The notes under the pieces are model-generated. The model did not search any database and was not told where the DNA came from. It saw only the letters and a program-made list of their open reading frames with translations. Below, piece by piece: positions 1 to 8,842 of a stretch of 64,000 nucleotides of DNA. This DNA comes from Streptacidiphilus jeojiense (lineage in GTDB: Bacteria; Actinomycetota; Actinomycetes; Streptomycetales; Streptomycetaceae): positions 421,172-485,171 of the forward strand of contig NZ_JOEH01000009.1 in assembly GCF_000719095.1 (NCBI RefSeq). Direction: 5' to 3'. The position numbers were made by a program, and so were the translations under genes. Every line of letters starts with the position of its first letter. Positions within the stretch are counted from its first letter, which is position 1.

Positions 1-1025
1 TTCTCGGTCCAGGTGTAGGTGTGGCCCTCGGGCGCCTTCAGCACCTTCGGCAGCCTGGTGTTGATCGGTCCCGGCGCCAGCCCGGCCAGGGTGTCCAGGC
101 AGGCGTCGGCCAGGTCCAGCGAGTTGTGCACCTGCTCCAGCAGGCACTCGAACCGGGCCAGGCAGTCGCCCTCCTGACGGGTCACCACCCGCAGCACCCC
201 GCCCAGCTCCGGGTAGGCCAGGTAGGGCTGGTCCCGGCGCAGGTCGAAGTCCACCCCGGAGGCCCTGGCGATGGGCCCGCTCACCCCGTAGGCGTGCACC
301 AGCTCCGGCGCCAGCACGCCGACGCCCCTGGTGCGGGCCCGGAAGATGTCGTTGCCGAGGACCAGGTCGTCGAAGACGCCCATCCGGCTGCGGACCGAGG
401 CGACCGCGGCGCGCACCCGTCCGTACCATCCGGCCGGCAGGTCCTCCTTGAGGCCGCCGACCCGGTTGAACATGTAGTGCATCCGGCCGCCGGAGGCCTC
501 CTCCATCACCGCCTGGAGCTGCTCGCGCTCGTGGAAGGCGTGGAAGACCGGGGTGATCCCGCCCAGCTCCAGCGGGTACGAGCCGAGGAACATCAGGTGG
601 TTGAGCACCCGGTTCAGCTCGGCCAGCAGGGTGCGGGTCCAGGTGGCCCGCACCGGCACCTCCATGCCGAGCATCCGCTCCACACCGAGGACCACGCCCA
701 GCTCGTTGGCGAAGGCCGAGAGCCAGTCGTGGCGGTTGGCCAGCATGACGATCTGCCGGTAGTCCCTGGCCTCGAACAGCTTCTCGGCGCCGCGGTGCAT
801 GTAGCCGACCACCGGCTCGGCGGCGGTGATCAGCTCACCGTCCAGGCGCAGCTTGATCCGCAGCACGCCGTGGGTGGACGGGTGCTGCGGGCCGATGTTG
901 AGCACCATGTCGCTGGTGCCCAGCTCGGTCGCGGCCCCGGCGCCGATCCCGACCGTGGTCTCGCGGGTGCCGCTGCCCGGCGTGCTACTCGTCGGCGTGC
1001 TGGTCCTCGGCGTGCTGGTCCTCAT
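1..1025 (-). CDS. nuoD: NADH-quinone oxidoreductase subunit D (NuoD), 3' part missing
   Basis: This is the 49-kDa subunit of respiratory complex I, which lines the quinone-binding cavity at the foot of the peripheral arm. About 341 codons are present before the window edge. Visible family motifs are GPQHPSTHG (about residues 45-53), GYMHRGAEK (74-82), an NRVLNHL stretch, and near the cut end GPINTRLPK followed by EGHTYTW. The ATG at 1025 lies inside the end of the upstream methyltransferase gene (41-bp overlap), so the pair is probably translationally coupled. The first ~20 residues are a Thr/Ser/Pro repeat absent from typical NuoD. No other nuo gene is visible; it may be a stand-alone NuoD paralogue, but the left side is cut. 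Confidence 0.95.
   Translation of the reverse strand, partial: MRTSTPRTSTPTSSTPGSGTRETTVGIGAGAATELGTSDMVLNIGPQHPSTHGVLRIKLRLDGELITAAEPVVGYMHRGAEKLFEARDYRQIVMLANRHDWLSAFANELGVVLGVERMLGMEVPVRATWTRTLLAELNRVLNHLMFLGSYPLELGGITPVFHAFHEREQLQAVMEEASGGRMHYMFNRVGGLKEDLPAGWYGRVRAAVASVRSRMGVFDDLVLGNDIFRARTRGVGVLAPELVHAYGVSGPIARASGVDFDLRRDQPYLAYPELGGVLRVVTRQEGDCLARFECLLEQVHNSLDLADACLDTLAGLAPGPINTRLPKVLKAPEGHTYTWTE
979..1023. repeat. 15-bp tandem repeat in an overlapping coding region
   Basis: The 15-mer GGCGTGCTGGTCCTC occurs as two perfect tandem copies (994-1008, 1009-1023), preceded by a third copy with three mismatches (979-993). The array lies mostly in the stretch where the methyltransferase C-terminus and NuoD N-terminus overlap, so it encodes repeats in both: an EDQHA-type repeat in one and an RTSTP-type repeat in the other. 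Confidence 0.85.
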
Positions 1026-2127
1026 GGAGCAAGAGTGTGCCACCACCGGACGCCGCCAGAGCCGGCCAGCGTCCGGGTAGCGGCATGCCCACCGACTGCA
1101 GGCCCCAGACGAAGGAGCCCAGCCCGCTCGGCGCGGTGAGCTCGGCGGCCTCACCCGCCGCGGCCAGGGCGCGCAGGTAGCCGGCGGGGTCGCTCGACGC
1201 CAGCGCCAGCGGGGGGCGGGCGCCGTCCACGCCGAGCGCGGCCAGGGCGCGGCGCTGAGTCGTCCACAGGCTGTGGACGGGGCGGCCCGCGGCGGCCTGC
1301 CGGGCGGCGGCCAGGCAGGAGTCCAGGGCCACGTGGGAGGTCAGATCGCAGCCGCCGTCCGGTACCGGCCGCACCTCGCGGCCCTCACGGAAGGCGGCGA
1401 GGCTGCCGAAGGGCGGCCGGCCGGCGGCGTCGTGGGCGTAGTCGACCGCGACCGCGAGCCCCCGCCGCAGCGAGCCGACGGCTGCCGCCCAGGCCCGGTC
1501 GCGGTCCAGCCCGATCTCGGCGCGCTCGCCGGGCTCCGCGCCGTCCAGCGGCCACCAGCGGGCCAGCCAGGCGGCCTGCTCGCCGGCGACCGCCGGTCCC
1601 GGTCGCTCCTCGCCGCTGCCGCGCTCCACCTCGACCAGCCGCGCCACGCCCTCGGCGTCGACCTCGGCGATGTCCACCGGCACGTTGTCCAGCCACTCGT
1701 TGGCGAACAGCACTCCGTCCGCGGCCGGCTCGATCCGGTCGCTCCAGCCGATCCACCCGGGCAGGCCGTCCGGTCGCGGAGCCCGTTCGACGGCGCGCAG
1801 CACCAGCCGGTCCGCCAGTCCGGGCCGCTCCGCGCGGGCGCGCACCCCCAGGGCGCACAGCAACTCCGCGCGCCCCGCGCCGACGTCGGTCACCACCAGT
1901 TCCGCCGGACGGCCCAATGCCCGGTCCACCTCGGCCACCAGTTCCAGCACCGCCCCGGCGAACAGCTCGCCGCCGCCGGCCGAGGCGTGCACGGAGGTAC
2001 GGAAGTGCCCGGCCGGACCGGCCCCCGTCCGGGTGAAGAAGCCGTCCGGCCCGTACAGCGCCCGCTCGGTCGCCGCACGCCACCCGGTCCACTCCGCCGC
2101 CTGCGCGGTCCGCCTCCCGCTGTCCAT
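985..2127 (-). CDS. SAM-dependent methyltransferase, MidA/NDUFAF7 family
   Basis: Predicted class I methyltransferase of 380 residues. The glycine-rich SAM-binding motif is [11 protein letters not shown] (about residues 80-90), and NEWLDNVP (about 140) corresponds to the NEFxDALP signature of the MidA family; an AVDYAH strand follows near 225. It is known that the mitochondrial member, NDUFAF7, dimethylates an arginine of NDUFS2, the NuoD homologue. Here the gene overlaps nuoD directly on the same strand, which supports a role in complex I maturation. That role is inferred from family and context, not proven. The ATG at 2127 is the first in frame. The C-terminus ends in a short His/Asp/Glu-rich repeat caused by the 15-bp DNA repeat. 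Confidence 0.82.
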   Translation of the reverse strand: MDSGRRTAQAAEWTGWRAATERALYGPDGFFTRTGAGPAGHFRTSVHASAGGGELFAGAVLELVAEVDRALGRPAELVVTDVGAGRAELLCALGVRARAERPGLADRLVLRAVERAPRPDGLPGWIGWSDRIEPAADGVLFANEWLDNVPVDIAEVDAEGVARLVEVERGSGEERPGPAVAGEQAAWLARWWPLDGAEPGERAEIGLDRDRAWAAAVGSLRRGLAVAVDYAHDAAGRPPFGSLAAFREGREVRPVPDGGCDLTSHVALDSCLAAARQAAAGRPVHSLWTTQRRALAALGVDGARPPLALASSDPAGYLRALAAAGEAAELTAPSGLGSFVWGLQSVGMPLPGRWPALAASGGGTLLLHEDQHAEDQHADE

Positions 2128-2291
2128 TGCTGCACCCTAGTTCGCGCGGCCCCGGGGCGGTTCGCGCGGCGCGGGGCCGGGCGGACGGGAGGAGTCCGGT
2201 CGCCGTACGCGCCGCTCCTCTCTCCGACCTGCGGAGGACGGCCGACTCCGCCCGGCGGGGGACCCGACCGCTGTTCCACCTGCATAGGCTG

Positions 2292-3608
2292 GTGAGTGTG
2301 CAACTCCTCTACAGCTGGTTCCGCAGGCACCCCACGGTGTCCGACGCCATCTGGGCGTCGCTGCTGTTCCTGCTGTGCCTGGTGGAGCTGGCGTCCGACT
2401 GGAAGGACGGCAGGAGCCAGGCCGCGCTGGCCGCCCTGGTCTTCGTCTCGGTGACGCTGTGCACGCTGATGGTGCTGCGCCGGCGCTGGCCCGATGTCAC
2501 CGTCTGGGTGGGCATCGCGGTGGGCCTGGGGCAGGTGGCGCTCCGCCGGGACCCCAGCAGCGCCGACATCGCGCTGCTGATCCTCGCCTACACCGCGGCG
2601 GCCTTCGCCCACATCTGGACCTCCAGGGCCGCCCTGCTGATGAGCGCCCTGGCCGGGCCGCTGACGTACTTCCGGTTCGGCCCCGACGGCAACAACCCGC
2701 ACCCCTCGGTCGCCGAGAACGTCCTGGTCAGCCTGCTGGCCTCGACCCCGTTCCTGCTGTGCTGGGTGCTCGGCCGGTTCACCCGGATCCGCCGCGCCTA
2801 CTACGTCGAGCTGGAGGACCGCGCCGCCCGGCTGGAGCGCGAGCGTGACGCCCAGTCGAAGATCGCCGTGGCCGCCGAGCGGGCCCGGATCGCCCGGGAG
2901 CTGCACGACGTGGTGGCCCACAACGTCTCGGTGATGATCGTTCAGGCCGACGGGGCCTCCTATGTGATGGACTCCTCGCCCGAACAGGCCAAGCAGGCGC
3001 TGGCCACCATCGCCGGCACCGGCCGCCAGGCGCTGGAGGAGATGCGCCGGCTGCTGGGGCTGCTGCGCTCGGCCGACAGCGCCGGCGAGTACGTTCCGCA
3101 GCCGGGCGTGGAACAGCTCCCCGAGCTGCTGGAACAGGTCCGCAACGCCGGGCTCCCGGTCGCCTTCGCGGTGGAGGGCGAGCCCAGGGAGCTGCCGCGC
3201 GGCGTCGAGCTGACGGCCTATCGGATCGTCCAGGAGGCGCTCACCAACGCCCGCAAGCACGGCGGGCCGACGGCCAGCGCCTCGGTGCGGATCCGCTTCG
3301 ACGACCGCGGCCTGGACATGCTGATCGAGGACAACGGCCGCGGCGCCACCGCCGAGCTGGCCCGCGACGGCGGCGAGGACGGCTTCGGGCACGGACTGAT
3401 CGGGATGCGCGAGCGGGTCGGCATGGTGGGCGGCACGCTGGATGCCGGGCCCCGCCCCGGCGGCGGCTTCCGGATCAACGCGGTGCTGCCGCTGAAGCCC
3501 GCACGGGGCGGGGCGGCTGCGGCTGCGCCCGCCCCGGCCCCCGCGTCACCGCCTCCGCCCGCACCGCCCGGCCCGGTGGCCGACCCCGCCGTCCACCTCA
3601 GCAAGTAG
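2292..3608 (+). CDS. Two-component sensor histidine kinase, NarL/DesK type (HisKA_3)
   Basis: Membrane sensor kinase of about 438 residues. The N-terminal ~165 residues hold about six hydrophobic segments, so the sensor is probably intramembrane. The dimerisation box ARELHDVVAHNVSVM places the phosphoacceptor at His205. The ATPase domain shows an N-box (ALTNARKHG), DNGRG and a GHGLIGMRERV G-box, and a Pro/Ala-rich tail follows. I chose GTG 2292 (GTG 2298 is also possible) because it opens directly before the first membrane segment; the reading frame runs upstream to 2127 without other support. Its response regulator starts 11 bp downstream, so the two form an operon. The signal sensed is unknown. 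Confidence 0.9.
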   Translation: MSVQLLYSWFRRHPTVSDAIWASLLFLLCLVELASDWKDGRSQAALAALVFVSVTLCTLMVLRRRWPDVTVWVGIAVGLGQVALRRDPSSADIALLILAYTAAAFAHIWTSRAALLMSALAGPLTYFRFGPDGNNPHPSVAENVLVSLLASTPFLLCWVLGRFTRIRRAYYVELEDRAARLERERDAQSKIAVAAERARIARELHDVVAHNVSVMIVQADGASYVMDSSPEQAKQALATIAGTGRQALEEMRRLLGLLRSADSAGEYVPQPGVEQLPELLEQVRNAGLPVAFAVEGEPRELPRGVELTAYRIVQEALTNARKHGGPTASASVRIRFDDRGLDMLIEDNGRGATAELARDGGEDGFGHGLIGMRERVGMVGGTLDAGPRPGGGFRINAVLPLKPARGGAAAAAPAPAPASPPPPAPPGPVADPAVHLSK

Positions 3609-3619
3609 AAGGACCCCCG

Positions 3620-4318
3620 ATGCCGATCCGCGTGATGCTCGTCGACGACCAGGAACTGCTGCGCACCGGATTCCGGATGGTGCTCCAGTCGCAGCAGGAC
3701 ATCGAGATCGTCGCCGAGGCCGGTGACGGCGTCCAGGCCCTGGAGGTGCTCGCGACGACCCCGGTCGACGTGATCCTGATGGATGTCCGGATGCCGCGGA
3801 TGGACGGCGTCGAGGCCACCCGCCGCATCTGCGCCCTGCAGGACGCCGCGGCGGCGAGCGACCCGGGCAGCGACACCGGGCCGCGGGTGCTCATCCTCAC
3901 CACCTTCGACCTGGACGAGTACGCCTTCGCCGCGCTCAAGGCCGGGGCCAGCGGCTTCCTGCTCAAGGACGTGCCGCCGACCGAGCTGGTCGCCGCGATC
4001 CGGGCGGTCCGCGGCGGCGATGCGGTGGTGGCCCCGACCACCACCCGCCGCATGATCGACCGCTTCGCCACGGTGCTGCCCAGCTCGCTGCCGCCGGCCG
4101 AGACGCCGGAGCTGGCCCGGCTCACCGAACGCGAGCGCGAGGTGCTGCTGCTGATCGCCCAGGGGCTCTCCAACGGCGAGATCGCGGCCCGGCTCTCACT
4201 CTCCGAGGCGACCGTGAAGACCCACGTCGGCCGGATCCTCACCAAGCTGCAGCTGCGCGACCGGGTGCAGGCCGTGGTCCTGGCCTATGAGACGGGGCTG
4301 GTCCGGGCGCAGCACTGA
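3620..4318 (+). CDS. Response regulator, NarL/LuxR family
   Basis: Cytoplasmic DNA-binding response regulator of 232 residues, cognate to the sensor kinase just upstream (11-bp gap). The receiver domain has the acidic pair DD at residues 9-10, phosphoacceptor Asp55 in LMDVRMP, and the conserved Lys in LLKDVPP. The C-terminal LuxR-type helix-turn-helix begins LTEREREVLLLIAQG and continues ATVKTHVGRIL. A short Ala/Asp/Ser-rich insertion sits between helix 3 and strand 4 of the receiver. No target operator is evident nearby. Confidence 0.93.
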   Translation: MPIRVMLVDDQELLRTGFRMVLQSQQDIEIVAEAGDGVQALEVLATTPVDVILMDVRMPRMDGVEATRRICALQDAAAASDPGSDTGPRVLILTTFDLDEYAFAALKAGASGFLLKDVPPTELVAAIRAVRGGDAVVAPTTTRRMIDRFATVLPSSLPPAETPELARLTEREREVLLLIAQGLSNGEIAARLSLSEATVKTHVGRILTKLQLRDRVQAVVLAYETGLVRAQH

Positions 4319-4328
4319 CCCTTTCGGG

Positions 4329-4421
4329 GTGGCTTGTCGCGCAGTTCCCCGCGCCCCCAGCAAGTGCAACTGGCCCAGTTGCAGCCCCCTAGGGGCGCGG
4401 GGAACTGCGCGACAAACCACC
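4329..4421. repeat. Dispersed palindromic repeat, copy A (convergent intergenic)
   Basis: Long inverted repeat: the left arm (4329-4357) and right arm (4392-4421) share the GCAGTTCCCCGCGCCCC core and its complement and extend into GGTGGCTTGTCGC/GCGACAAACCACC. A second small hairpin (GCAACTG/CAGTTGC) sits in the loop. It lies between two convergent genes and could act as a bidirectional terminator. Related copies are at 6391, 12364, 41689 and 44999. Confidence 0.85.
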
Positions 4422-4441
4422 CACAGCCCGCACCCGAAGGC

Positions 4442-5563
4442 CTACTTCAACCGTTCCAGCAACGCCGCCACCCCCGAGCGAACCTCCTGTGGGGACCACT
4501 CCAGCGCCGGGGCCTGCACGGTGACCTCGGTGTACGAGATCCCCGGCAGCCCGGGCTCGCGCCAGCCGCCGAACAGCGCCTGTCCGGTTTCCTCAGCCAT
4601 CCGCAGCCCCGCCTCGACCAGGGTCTCAGCCGGGTACGGCAGCCACAGCTGGAACTGGTGGGTGTGCGGCGGCTCCGGGAACACCCGGGCGCCGGGCACC
4701 TCGGCCACCGCCTCCGCCAGCGCCGCGGCCACCACCTTGGCGTGCGCGACGTACTCGCCCAGCCGCGGCAGCTCCCGCTCGATCCCGGCCAGCGCGCTCA
4801 GCGCCGCAGGCCACTGCTGGTAGAGCTGGCCGCCGTAACGGTGCCGCCAGGTCCGCGCCTCGGCGACGAACTCCGCAGGGCCGGCCAGAGCAGCCCCGCT
4901 GATCCCGCCGAGGGTCTTGTAGAACGACACGTAGACGGAGTCGGCGAGACCGGCGATCTCCGGCAGCGAACGGTCGAAGTGCGGCGTGGTCTCCCAGATC
5001 CGGGCCCCGTCCAGATGCACCACCGCGTCCCTGGCCCTGGCCGCCTCGACGGTGGCCTCCAGCTCGGTCCAGGTCGGCAGCAGGAATCCGGCGTCGCGCA
5101 GCGGCAGCTCCAGCATCAGCGTGCCGAAGGGCTCGGCGAAGTCGGCCACCTCCTCCGCGTCGGGCATCCGCCGCTCGGTCGTCGGCCAGACGCTGCGCAA
5201 GCCGCTGAGCTGCGCATACGCAAAGCGCTCATGGACCTCGGGGTGGGCCAGCGGGTGCATCGCCACCGTGCGGTCACCGGTCCGCCCGGCCCAGCAGCGC
5301 AGCGCGACCTGCTGCGCCATCGTCCCGGTCGGGAAGAACGCTGCGGCCTCGGTGCCGAGAAGACCGGCGACCCGCTCCTCCAGGACCTCGACCACGCCGT
5401 CCCCGTACACGTCGGTACGGCCGCCAAGCTCGTGCGAGCCGCCGGCGAGGGAGTCGATGCTCTCCCGCAGGCTCCTCGGGCGGGTACCGGAGAGTAGCCT
5501 TCCGGAGCCACGCAGCGCCTCGTAGCGGCGCTGCTGCGGGTCTATTTCCATCTCTTCAGCCAT
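4442..5563 (-). CDS. Threonine aldolase-family beta-eliminating lyase (PLP-dependent)
   Basis: PLP enzyme of fold type I, 373 residues. The active-site lysine is Lys216 in SFYKTLGG, and HLDGAR (183-188) carries the Asp that binds the pyridine nitrogen; YGDG (53-56) is typical of threonine aldolases. Likely reactions are retro-aldol cleavage of beta-hydroxy amino acids such as threonine to glycine plus acetaldehyde; the true substrate cannot be read from sequence. I chose ATG 5563 because GGGAGA lies about ten bases upstream; starts at 5581 and 5641 are also open. The divergent neighbour is a PlsC acyltransferase. Confidence 0.85.
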   Translation of the reverse strand: MAEEMEIDPQQRRYEALRGSGRLLSGTRPRSLRESIDSLAGGSHELGGRTDVYGDGVVEVLEERVAGLLGTEAAAFFPTGTMAQQVALRCWAGRTGDRTVAMHPLAHPEVHERFAYAQLSGLRSVWPTTERRMPDAEEVADFAEPFGTLMLELPLRDAGFLLPTWTELEATVEAARARDAVVHLDGARIWETTPHFDRSLPEIAGLADSVYVSFYKTLGGISGAALAGPAEFVAEARTWRHRYGGQLYQQWPAALSALAGIERELPRLGEYVAHAKVVAAALAEAVAEVPGARVFPEPPHTHQFQLWLPYPAETLVEAGLRMAEETGQALFGGWREPGLPGISYTEVTVQAPALEWSPQEVRSGVAALLERLK

Positions 5564-5679
5564 GGACCGATCATCTCCCATGCCGCTGGGCCGGGCTCTC
5601 GCCGACCGGGACGGGGCTGACCCGGAGGCGCTGGATGTCATACGATCCGGCGGCAGCCACCCCTCACCCGATGGTCCCC

Positions 5680-5684
5680 GGAGG
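5680..5684 (+). promoter_or_regulatory. Ribosome-binding site of the acyltransferase gene
   Basis: GGAGG five bases before GTG 5690 fixes a GTG start for the PlsC gene. Confidence 0.75.
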
Positions 5685-5689
5685 ATTCC

Positions 5690-6364
5690 GTGTTCGCTCT
5701 AGTCCTCAGGTTGATCCTCATCCCGTTGACCCGGGTGATCTACCGGCCGGTGATCGAGGGGCGCGAGAACGTACCCCGGCGCGGTCCGGTGATCCTGGCC
5801 AGCAACCACCTGTCCTTCATCGACAGCATGGTCATCCCGCTGGTGGCACCCCGCCCGGTGGCCTTCCTGGCCAAGAAGGAGTACTGGACCGGAACCGGGA
5901 TCAAGGGGCGGATCATGCGCTCCTTCTTCATCGCGATCAGCGCCGTCCCGGTCGAGCGCGGTACCCACCGCGCGGCCCAGGCCTCGCTGGACGCCTCGCT
6001 GGCCGTCCTCAACGAGGGCATGGCCTTCGGCATCTATCCGGAGGGCACCCGCTCGCTGGACGGCCGGCTGTACCGCGGGCGCACCGGGGTGGCCTGGCTC
6101 GCGCTCACCTCCGGCGCACCGGTGGTCCCGGTGGCCCTGGCGGGCACCCAGGACATCCAGCCGGTCGGCAAGCGGCTGCCCCGCGTCCGACGGGTGACCG
6201 TCCGCTTCGGAGAGCCCATGGACTTCAGCGACCGCCGCGACCTGAAGCCGGTGGGGCCGGTGCGGCGCGGGGTCACCGACGAGATCATGGACGCCATCCA
6301 CAAGCTGTCCGGGCAGACGCGGGTGGCGGCGTACAACGAGCGCCCGTCGGAGGACGCGGCGTAG
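5690..6364 (+). CDS. 1-acyl-sn-glycerol-3-phosphate acyltransferase (PlsC family)
   Basis: Membrane-associated acyltransferase of 224 residues that would acylate lysophosphatidic acid or a related acceptor in phospholipid synthesis. The catalytic HX4D motif is NHLSFID (His40, Asp45), and the acceptor-binding motif PEGTRS is at 117-122. The first ~20 residues form a hydrophobic membrane anchor. Start GTG 5690 is fixed by GGAGG five bases upstream. The gene is divergent from the threonine-aldolase-like gene and is followed by a dispersed palindromic repeat. Confidence 0.9.
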   Translation: MFALVLRLILIPLTRVIYRPVIEGRENVPRRGPVILASNHLSFIDSMVIPLVAPRPVAFLAKKEYWTGTGIKGRIMRSFFIAISAVPVERGTHRAAQASLDASLAVLNEGMAFGIYPEGTRSLDGRLYRGRTGVAWLALTSGAPVVPVALAGTQDIQPVGKRLPRVRRVTVRFGEPMDFSDRRDLKPVGPVRRGVTDEIMDAIHKLSGQTRVAAYNERPSEDAA

Positions 6365-6390
6365 GTCGCGCGGCGGTGCGGGCTGCGCAT

Positions 6391-6440
6391 GGTTGCTGTT
6401 CGCGCAGTTCCCCGCGCCCCTGAAGGGGCGCGGGCAACCA
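6391..6440. repeat. Dispersed palindromic repeat, copy B (right arm shortened)
   Basis: The left arm reads GGTTGC...CGCGCAGTTCCCCGCGCCCC; the right arm is shortened to GGGGCGCGGG followed by CAACCA. Compared with the other copies, the GAACTGCGCG part of the right arm is deleted. It lies 26 bp after the acyltransferase stop codon and can still form a ten-bp stem with a four-base loop. Confidence 0.75.
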
Positions 6441-6525
6441 CCCCCCGAGGTGCACCCGTGAGCCCGCCGTACGATGGTGCGGTACGTCCGGTACCCATGA
6501 GGACTGGAACGGAAGGCAGGAACAC

Positions 6526-7458
6526 GTGAGTGCAGACGACCTCGGTCTGCCGGACTTCGGCGACCCCACCGACCCCGCGAACCGCCCGGCCCGCCTCGCC
6601 GTGGGCGTCGTCGGTACGGGCAGGGTCGGCCCCGCCCTCGCCGCCGCGCTGCAGCTCGCGGGGCACCGCGTGGTCGCCGCCTCCGGCGTCTCCCGGGAGT
6701 CGCGCCGTCGCGCCGAGACCCTGCTGCCGGGCGTCCGCCTGGTCACGCCCCCGCAGGTGATGGCCGCCTCCGACCTGGTGCTGCTGACCGTCCCCGACGA
6801 CGTCCTCGCCGAACTGGTGGCGGGGCTCGCGGCGACGGGCGCGGTGCGGCCGGGGCAGATACTGGTGCACACCTCCGGCGCGCACGGCGTCGCCGTGCTG
6901 GACCCAGCGGCCCGCGCCGGCGCACTCCCGCTGGCTCTGCACCCGGCGATGACCTTCACCGGCACCGCCGTCGACGTGGCCCGGCTGTCCGGCTGCCCCT
7001 TCGGGGTGACCTCCCCGGAGGAGCTTCGCCCGGTCGCCGAGGCGCTGGTCGTGGAGATGGGCGGCGAGCCGGAATGGGTGCCCGAGGCGGTCCGCCCGCT
7101 CTACCACACCGCCCTCGCGCACGGCTCCAACCACCTGGTCACCCTGGTGGCCCAGGCCATGGAGATCCTCGGCGACGCCGGTGTCGCCGAGCCGGGCCGG
7201 ATGCTCGGCCCGCTCCTCGGCGCCGCCCTCGACAACGCGCTGCGCAGCGGCGACGCCGCGCTGACCGGTCCGGTCGCCCGCGGCGACGCCGGGACGGTGC
7301 GCAAGCACGTGCAGCAACTGCGGGCGACCTCGCCCCAGGTGCTGGAGAGCTACCGGGCGATGGCCCGGGCCACCGCCGACCGCGCGCTGGCCAACGGAAT
7401 GCTGAAGGCGGAGGCGGCCGAGGCGCTGCTGGACGTCCTGGCGGAGGAGGACAAGTGA
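6526..7458 (+). CDS. Rossmann-fold dehydrogenase-like protein with DUF2520 domain
   Basis: Cytoplasmic protein of 310 residues. An N-terminal NAD(P)-binding fold has [12 protein letters not shown] at 27-38 and is followed by the DUF2520 helical domain, so the overall build resembles ketopantoate reductase and 6-phosphogluconate dehydrogenase. It is the first gene of the cofactor operon and its TGA overlaps the GTG of panC by two bases. Because panE is not visible and the next genes are panC and panD, a ketopantoate-reductase-like role is attractive, but it is inference only. GTG 6526 is preceded by a weak AAGGCAGG. Confidence 0.85.
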   Translation: MSADDLGLPDFGDPTDPANRPARLAVGVVGTGRVGPALAAALQLAGHRVVAASGVSRESRRRAETLLPGVRLVTPPQVMAASDLVLLTVPDDVLAELVAGLAATGAVRPGQILVHTSGAHGVAVLDPAARAGALPLALHPAMTFTGTAVDVARLSGCPFGVTSPEELRPVAEALVVEMGGEPEWVPEAVRPLYHTALAHGSNHLVTLVAQAMEILGDAGVAEPGRMLGPLLGAALDNALRSGDAALTGPVARGDAGTVRKHVQQLRATSPQVLESYRAMARATADRALANGMLKAEAAEALLDVLAEEDK

Positions 7459-8303
7459 CCGAGCTGGTGCGGACGGCCAAGGAGCTGCGCGAGGCCGCCC
7501 CGGGCGCGCAGCGGGCCGTGGTGATGACCATGGGCGCACTGCACGAGGGCCACGCGGCGTTGATCAGGGCGGCGCGCAAGCGGGTCGGACCGGGCGGCGC
7601 GGTGATCGTGACGGTGTTCGTCAACCCGCTCCAGTTCGGCCCCGGCGAGGACCTGGACCGCTATCCGCGCACCCTGGACGCCGACGTCGAGCTCGCCGCG
7701 GAGGCCGGCGCCAGCGTGGTGTTCGCGCCGTCGGTGGACGAGGTCTACCCCGGCGGCGCGCCGCAACTGCGGCTGGCGGCCGGCCCGATGGGGGAGGGGT
7801 ACGAGGGCGCCTCGCGCCCCGGCCACTTCGACGGGATGCTCACCGTGGTCGCCAAGATGCTCCACCTCACCGCCCCCGACGTGACCTTCTTCGGCGAGAA
7901 GGACGGGCAGCAGCTCGCCCTGGTGCGGCGGATGGTCAAGGACCTCAACTTCCCGGTCGAGGTGGTCGGCGTCCCCACCGTTCGGGAGCCCGACGGACTG
8001 GCGCTGTCCAGCCGCAACCGCTTCCTCTCGGCGGAGGACCGGACCCGGGCGCTGGCGCTGTCGCAGATGCTCTTCGCCGGGCACGCGGCCCGCAAGAGCG
8101 GTCCGGCCGCGGTCATGGCCGCGGCGCGGGCGGTGCTCGCGGACCACCCGGACCTGTCCGTCGACTACCTCGCGCTGATCGACCCGTCCGACTTCACCGA
8201 GGTCGACCGGGAGGACCACCGGGGCGAGGCACTGCTCGCCGTCGCCGCGAAGGTCGGCAGCACCCGTCTGATCGACAACGTACGCATCTTCTTCCAGCCG
8301 TAG
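7455..8303 (+). CDS. panC: Pantothenate synthetase
   Basis: Catalyses ATP-dependent condensation of pantoate with beta-alanine to give pantothenate. The protein has 282 residues, the usual length. TMGALHEGH (25-33) is the nucleotide-binding HIGH-type motif; [13 protein letters not shown] and SSRNRFLS are the other family signatures. The GTG start overlaps the upstream stop as GTGA, implying translational coupling. panD, which makes the beta-alanine, follows after 47 bp. Confidence 0.96.
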   Translation: MTELVRTAKELREAAPGAQRAVVMTMGALHEGHAALIRAARKRVGPGGAVIVTVFVNPLQFGPGEDLDRYPRTLDADVELAAEAGASVVFAPSVDEVYPGGAPQLRLAAGPMGEGYEGASRPGHFDGMLTVVAKMLHLTAPDVTFFGEKDGQQLALVRRMVKDLNFPVEVVGVPTVREPDGLALSSRNRFLSAEDRTRALALSQMLFAGHAARKSGPAAVMAAARAVLADHPDLSVDYLALIDPSDFTEVDREDHRGEALLAVAAKVGSTRLIDNVRIFFQP

Positions 8304-8350
8304 TCCCTCGCACCGCCCCCGGCATGTACTCACCACCAGGAGACGTGACC

Positions 8351-8842
8351 ATGTACCGCACCATGCTGAAGTCCAAGATCCACCGAGCCACCGTCACCCA
8401 GGCCGACCTGCACTACGTGGGCTCGGTGACGGTGGATCAGGACCTGCTGGACGCCGCCGACCTGCTCCCCGGCGAGCTGGTCCACATCGTCGACATCGAC
8501 AACGGCAACCGGCTGGAGACCTACACCATCGCGGGGGAGCGCGGCACCGGCATCATCGGCATCAACGGCGCCGCCGCCCGGCTGGTCCACCCGGGCGACC
8601 TGGTGATCCTGATCGCCTACGCCCAGCTGGAGGACGCCGAGGCGCGCAGTCACCAGCCCCGGGTGGTCTTCGTGGACGGCGACAACCGGGTCACCCACCT
8701 GGGCTCCGACGCCGCCCACGCCCCGGCCGGCAGCGGGCTCACCTCCGGGCATACGGATTCCCGTGCGATTCCCGGACAGGCGTACCGTGACGTCGACGGT
8801 GCTGCCCACAGCACCCCTGTGCCCGCGCGGAGCGAAGCATGA
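8351..8842 (+). CDS. panD: Aspartate 1-decarboxylase
   Basis: Makes beta-alanine from L-aspartate for pantothenate synthesis. The proenzyme self-cleaves at Gly24-Ser25 (HYVGSVTVD), turning Ser25 into the pyruvoyl cofactor; Lys9 and Tyr58-type family contexts are present. It has 163 residues, somewhat longer than the ~125-140 usual, with a C-terminal extension past the beta-barrel. ATG 8351 is preceded by GGAGA; an upstream in-frame ATG (8324) lacks this. The stop overlaps the nadB start as ATGA. Confidence 0.95.
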   Translation: MYRTMLKSKIHRATVTQADLHYVGSVTVDQDLLDAADLLPGELVHIVDIDNGNRLETYTIAGERGTGIIGINGAAARLVHPGDLVILIAYAQLEDAEARSHQPRVVFVDGDNRVTHLGSDAAHAPAGSGLTSGHTDSRAIPGQAYRDVDGAAHSTPVPARSEA

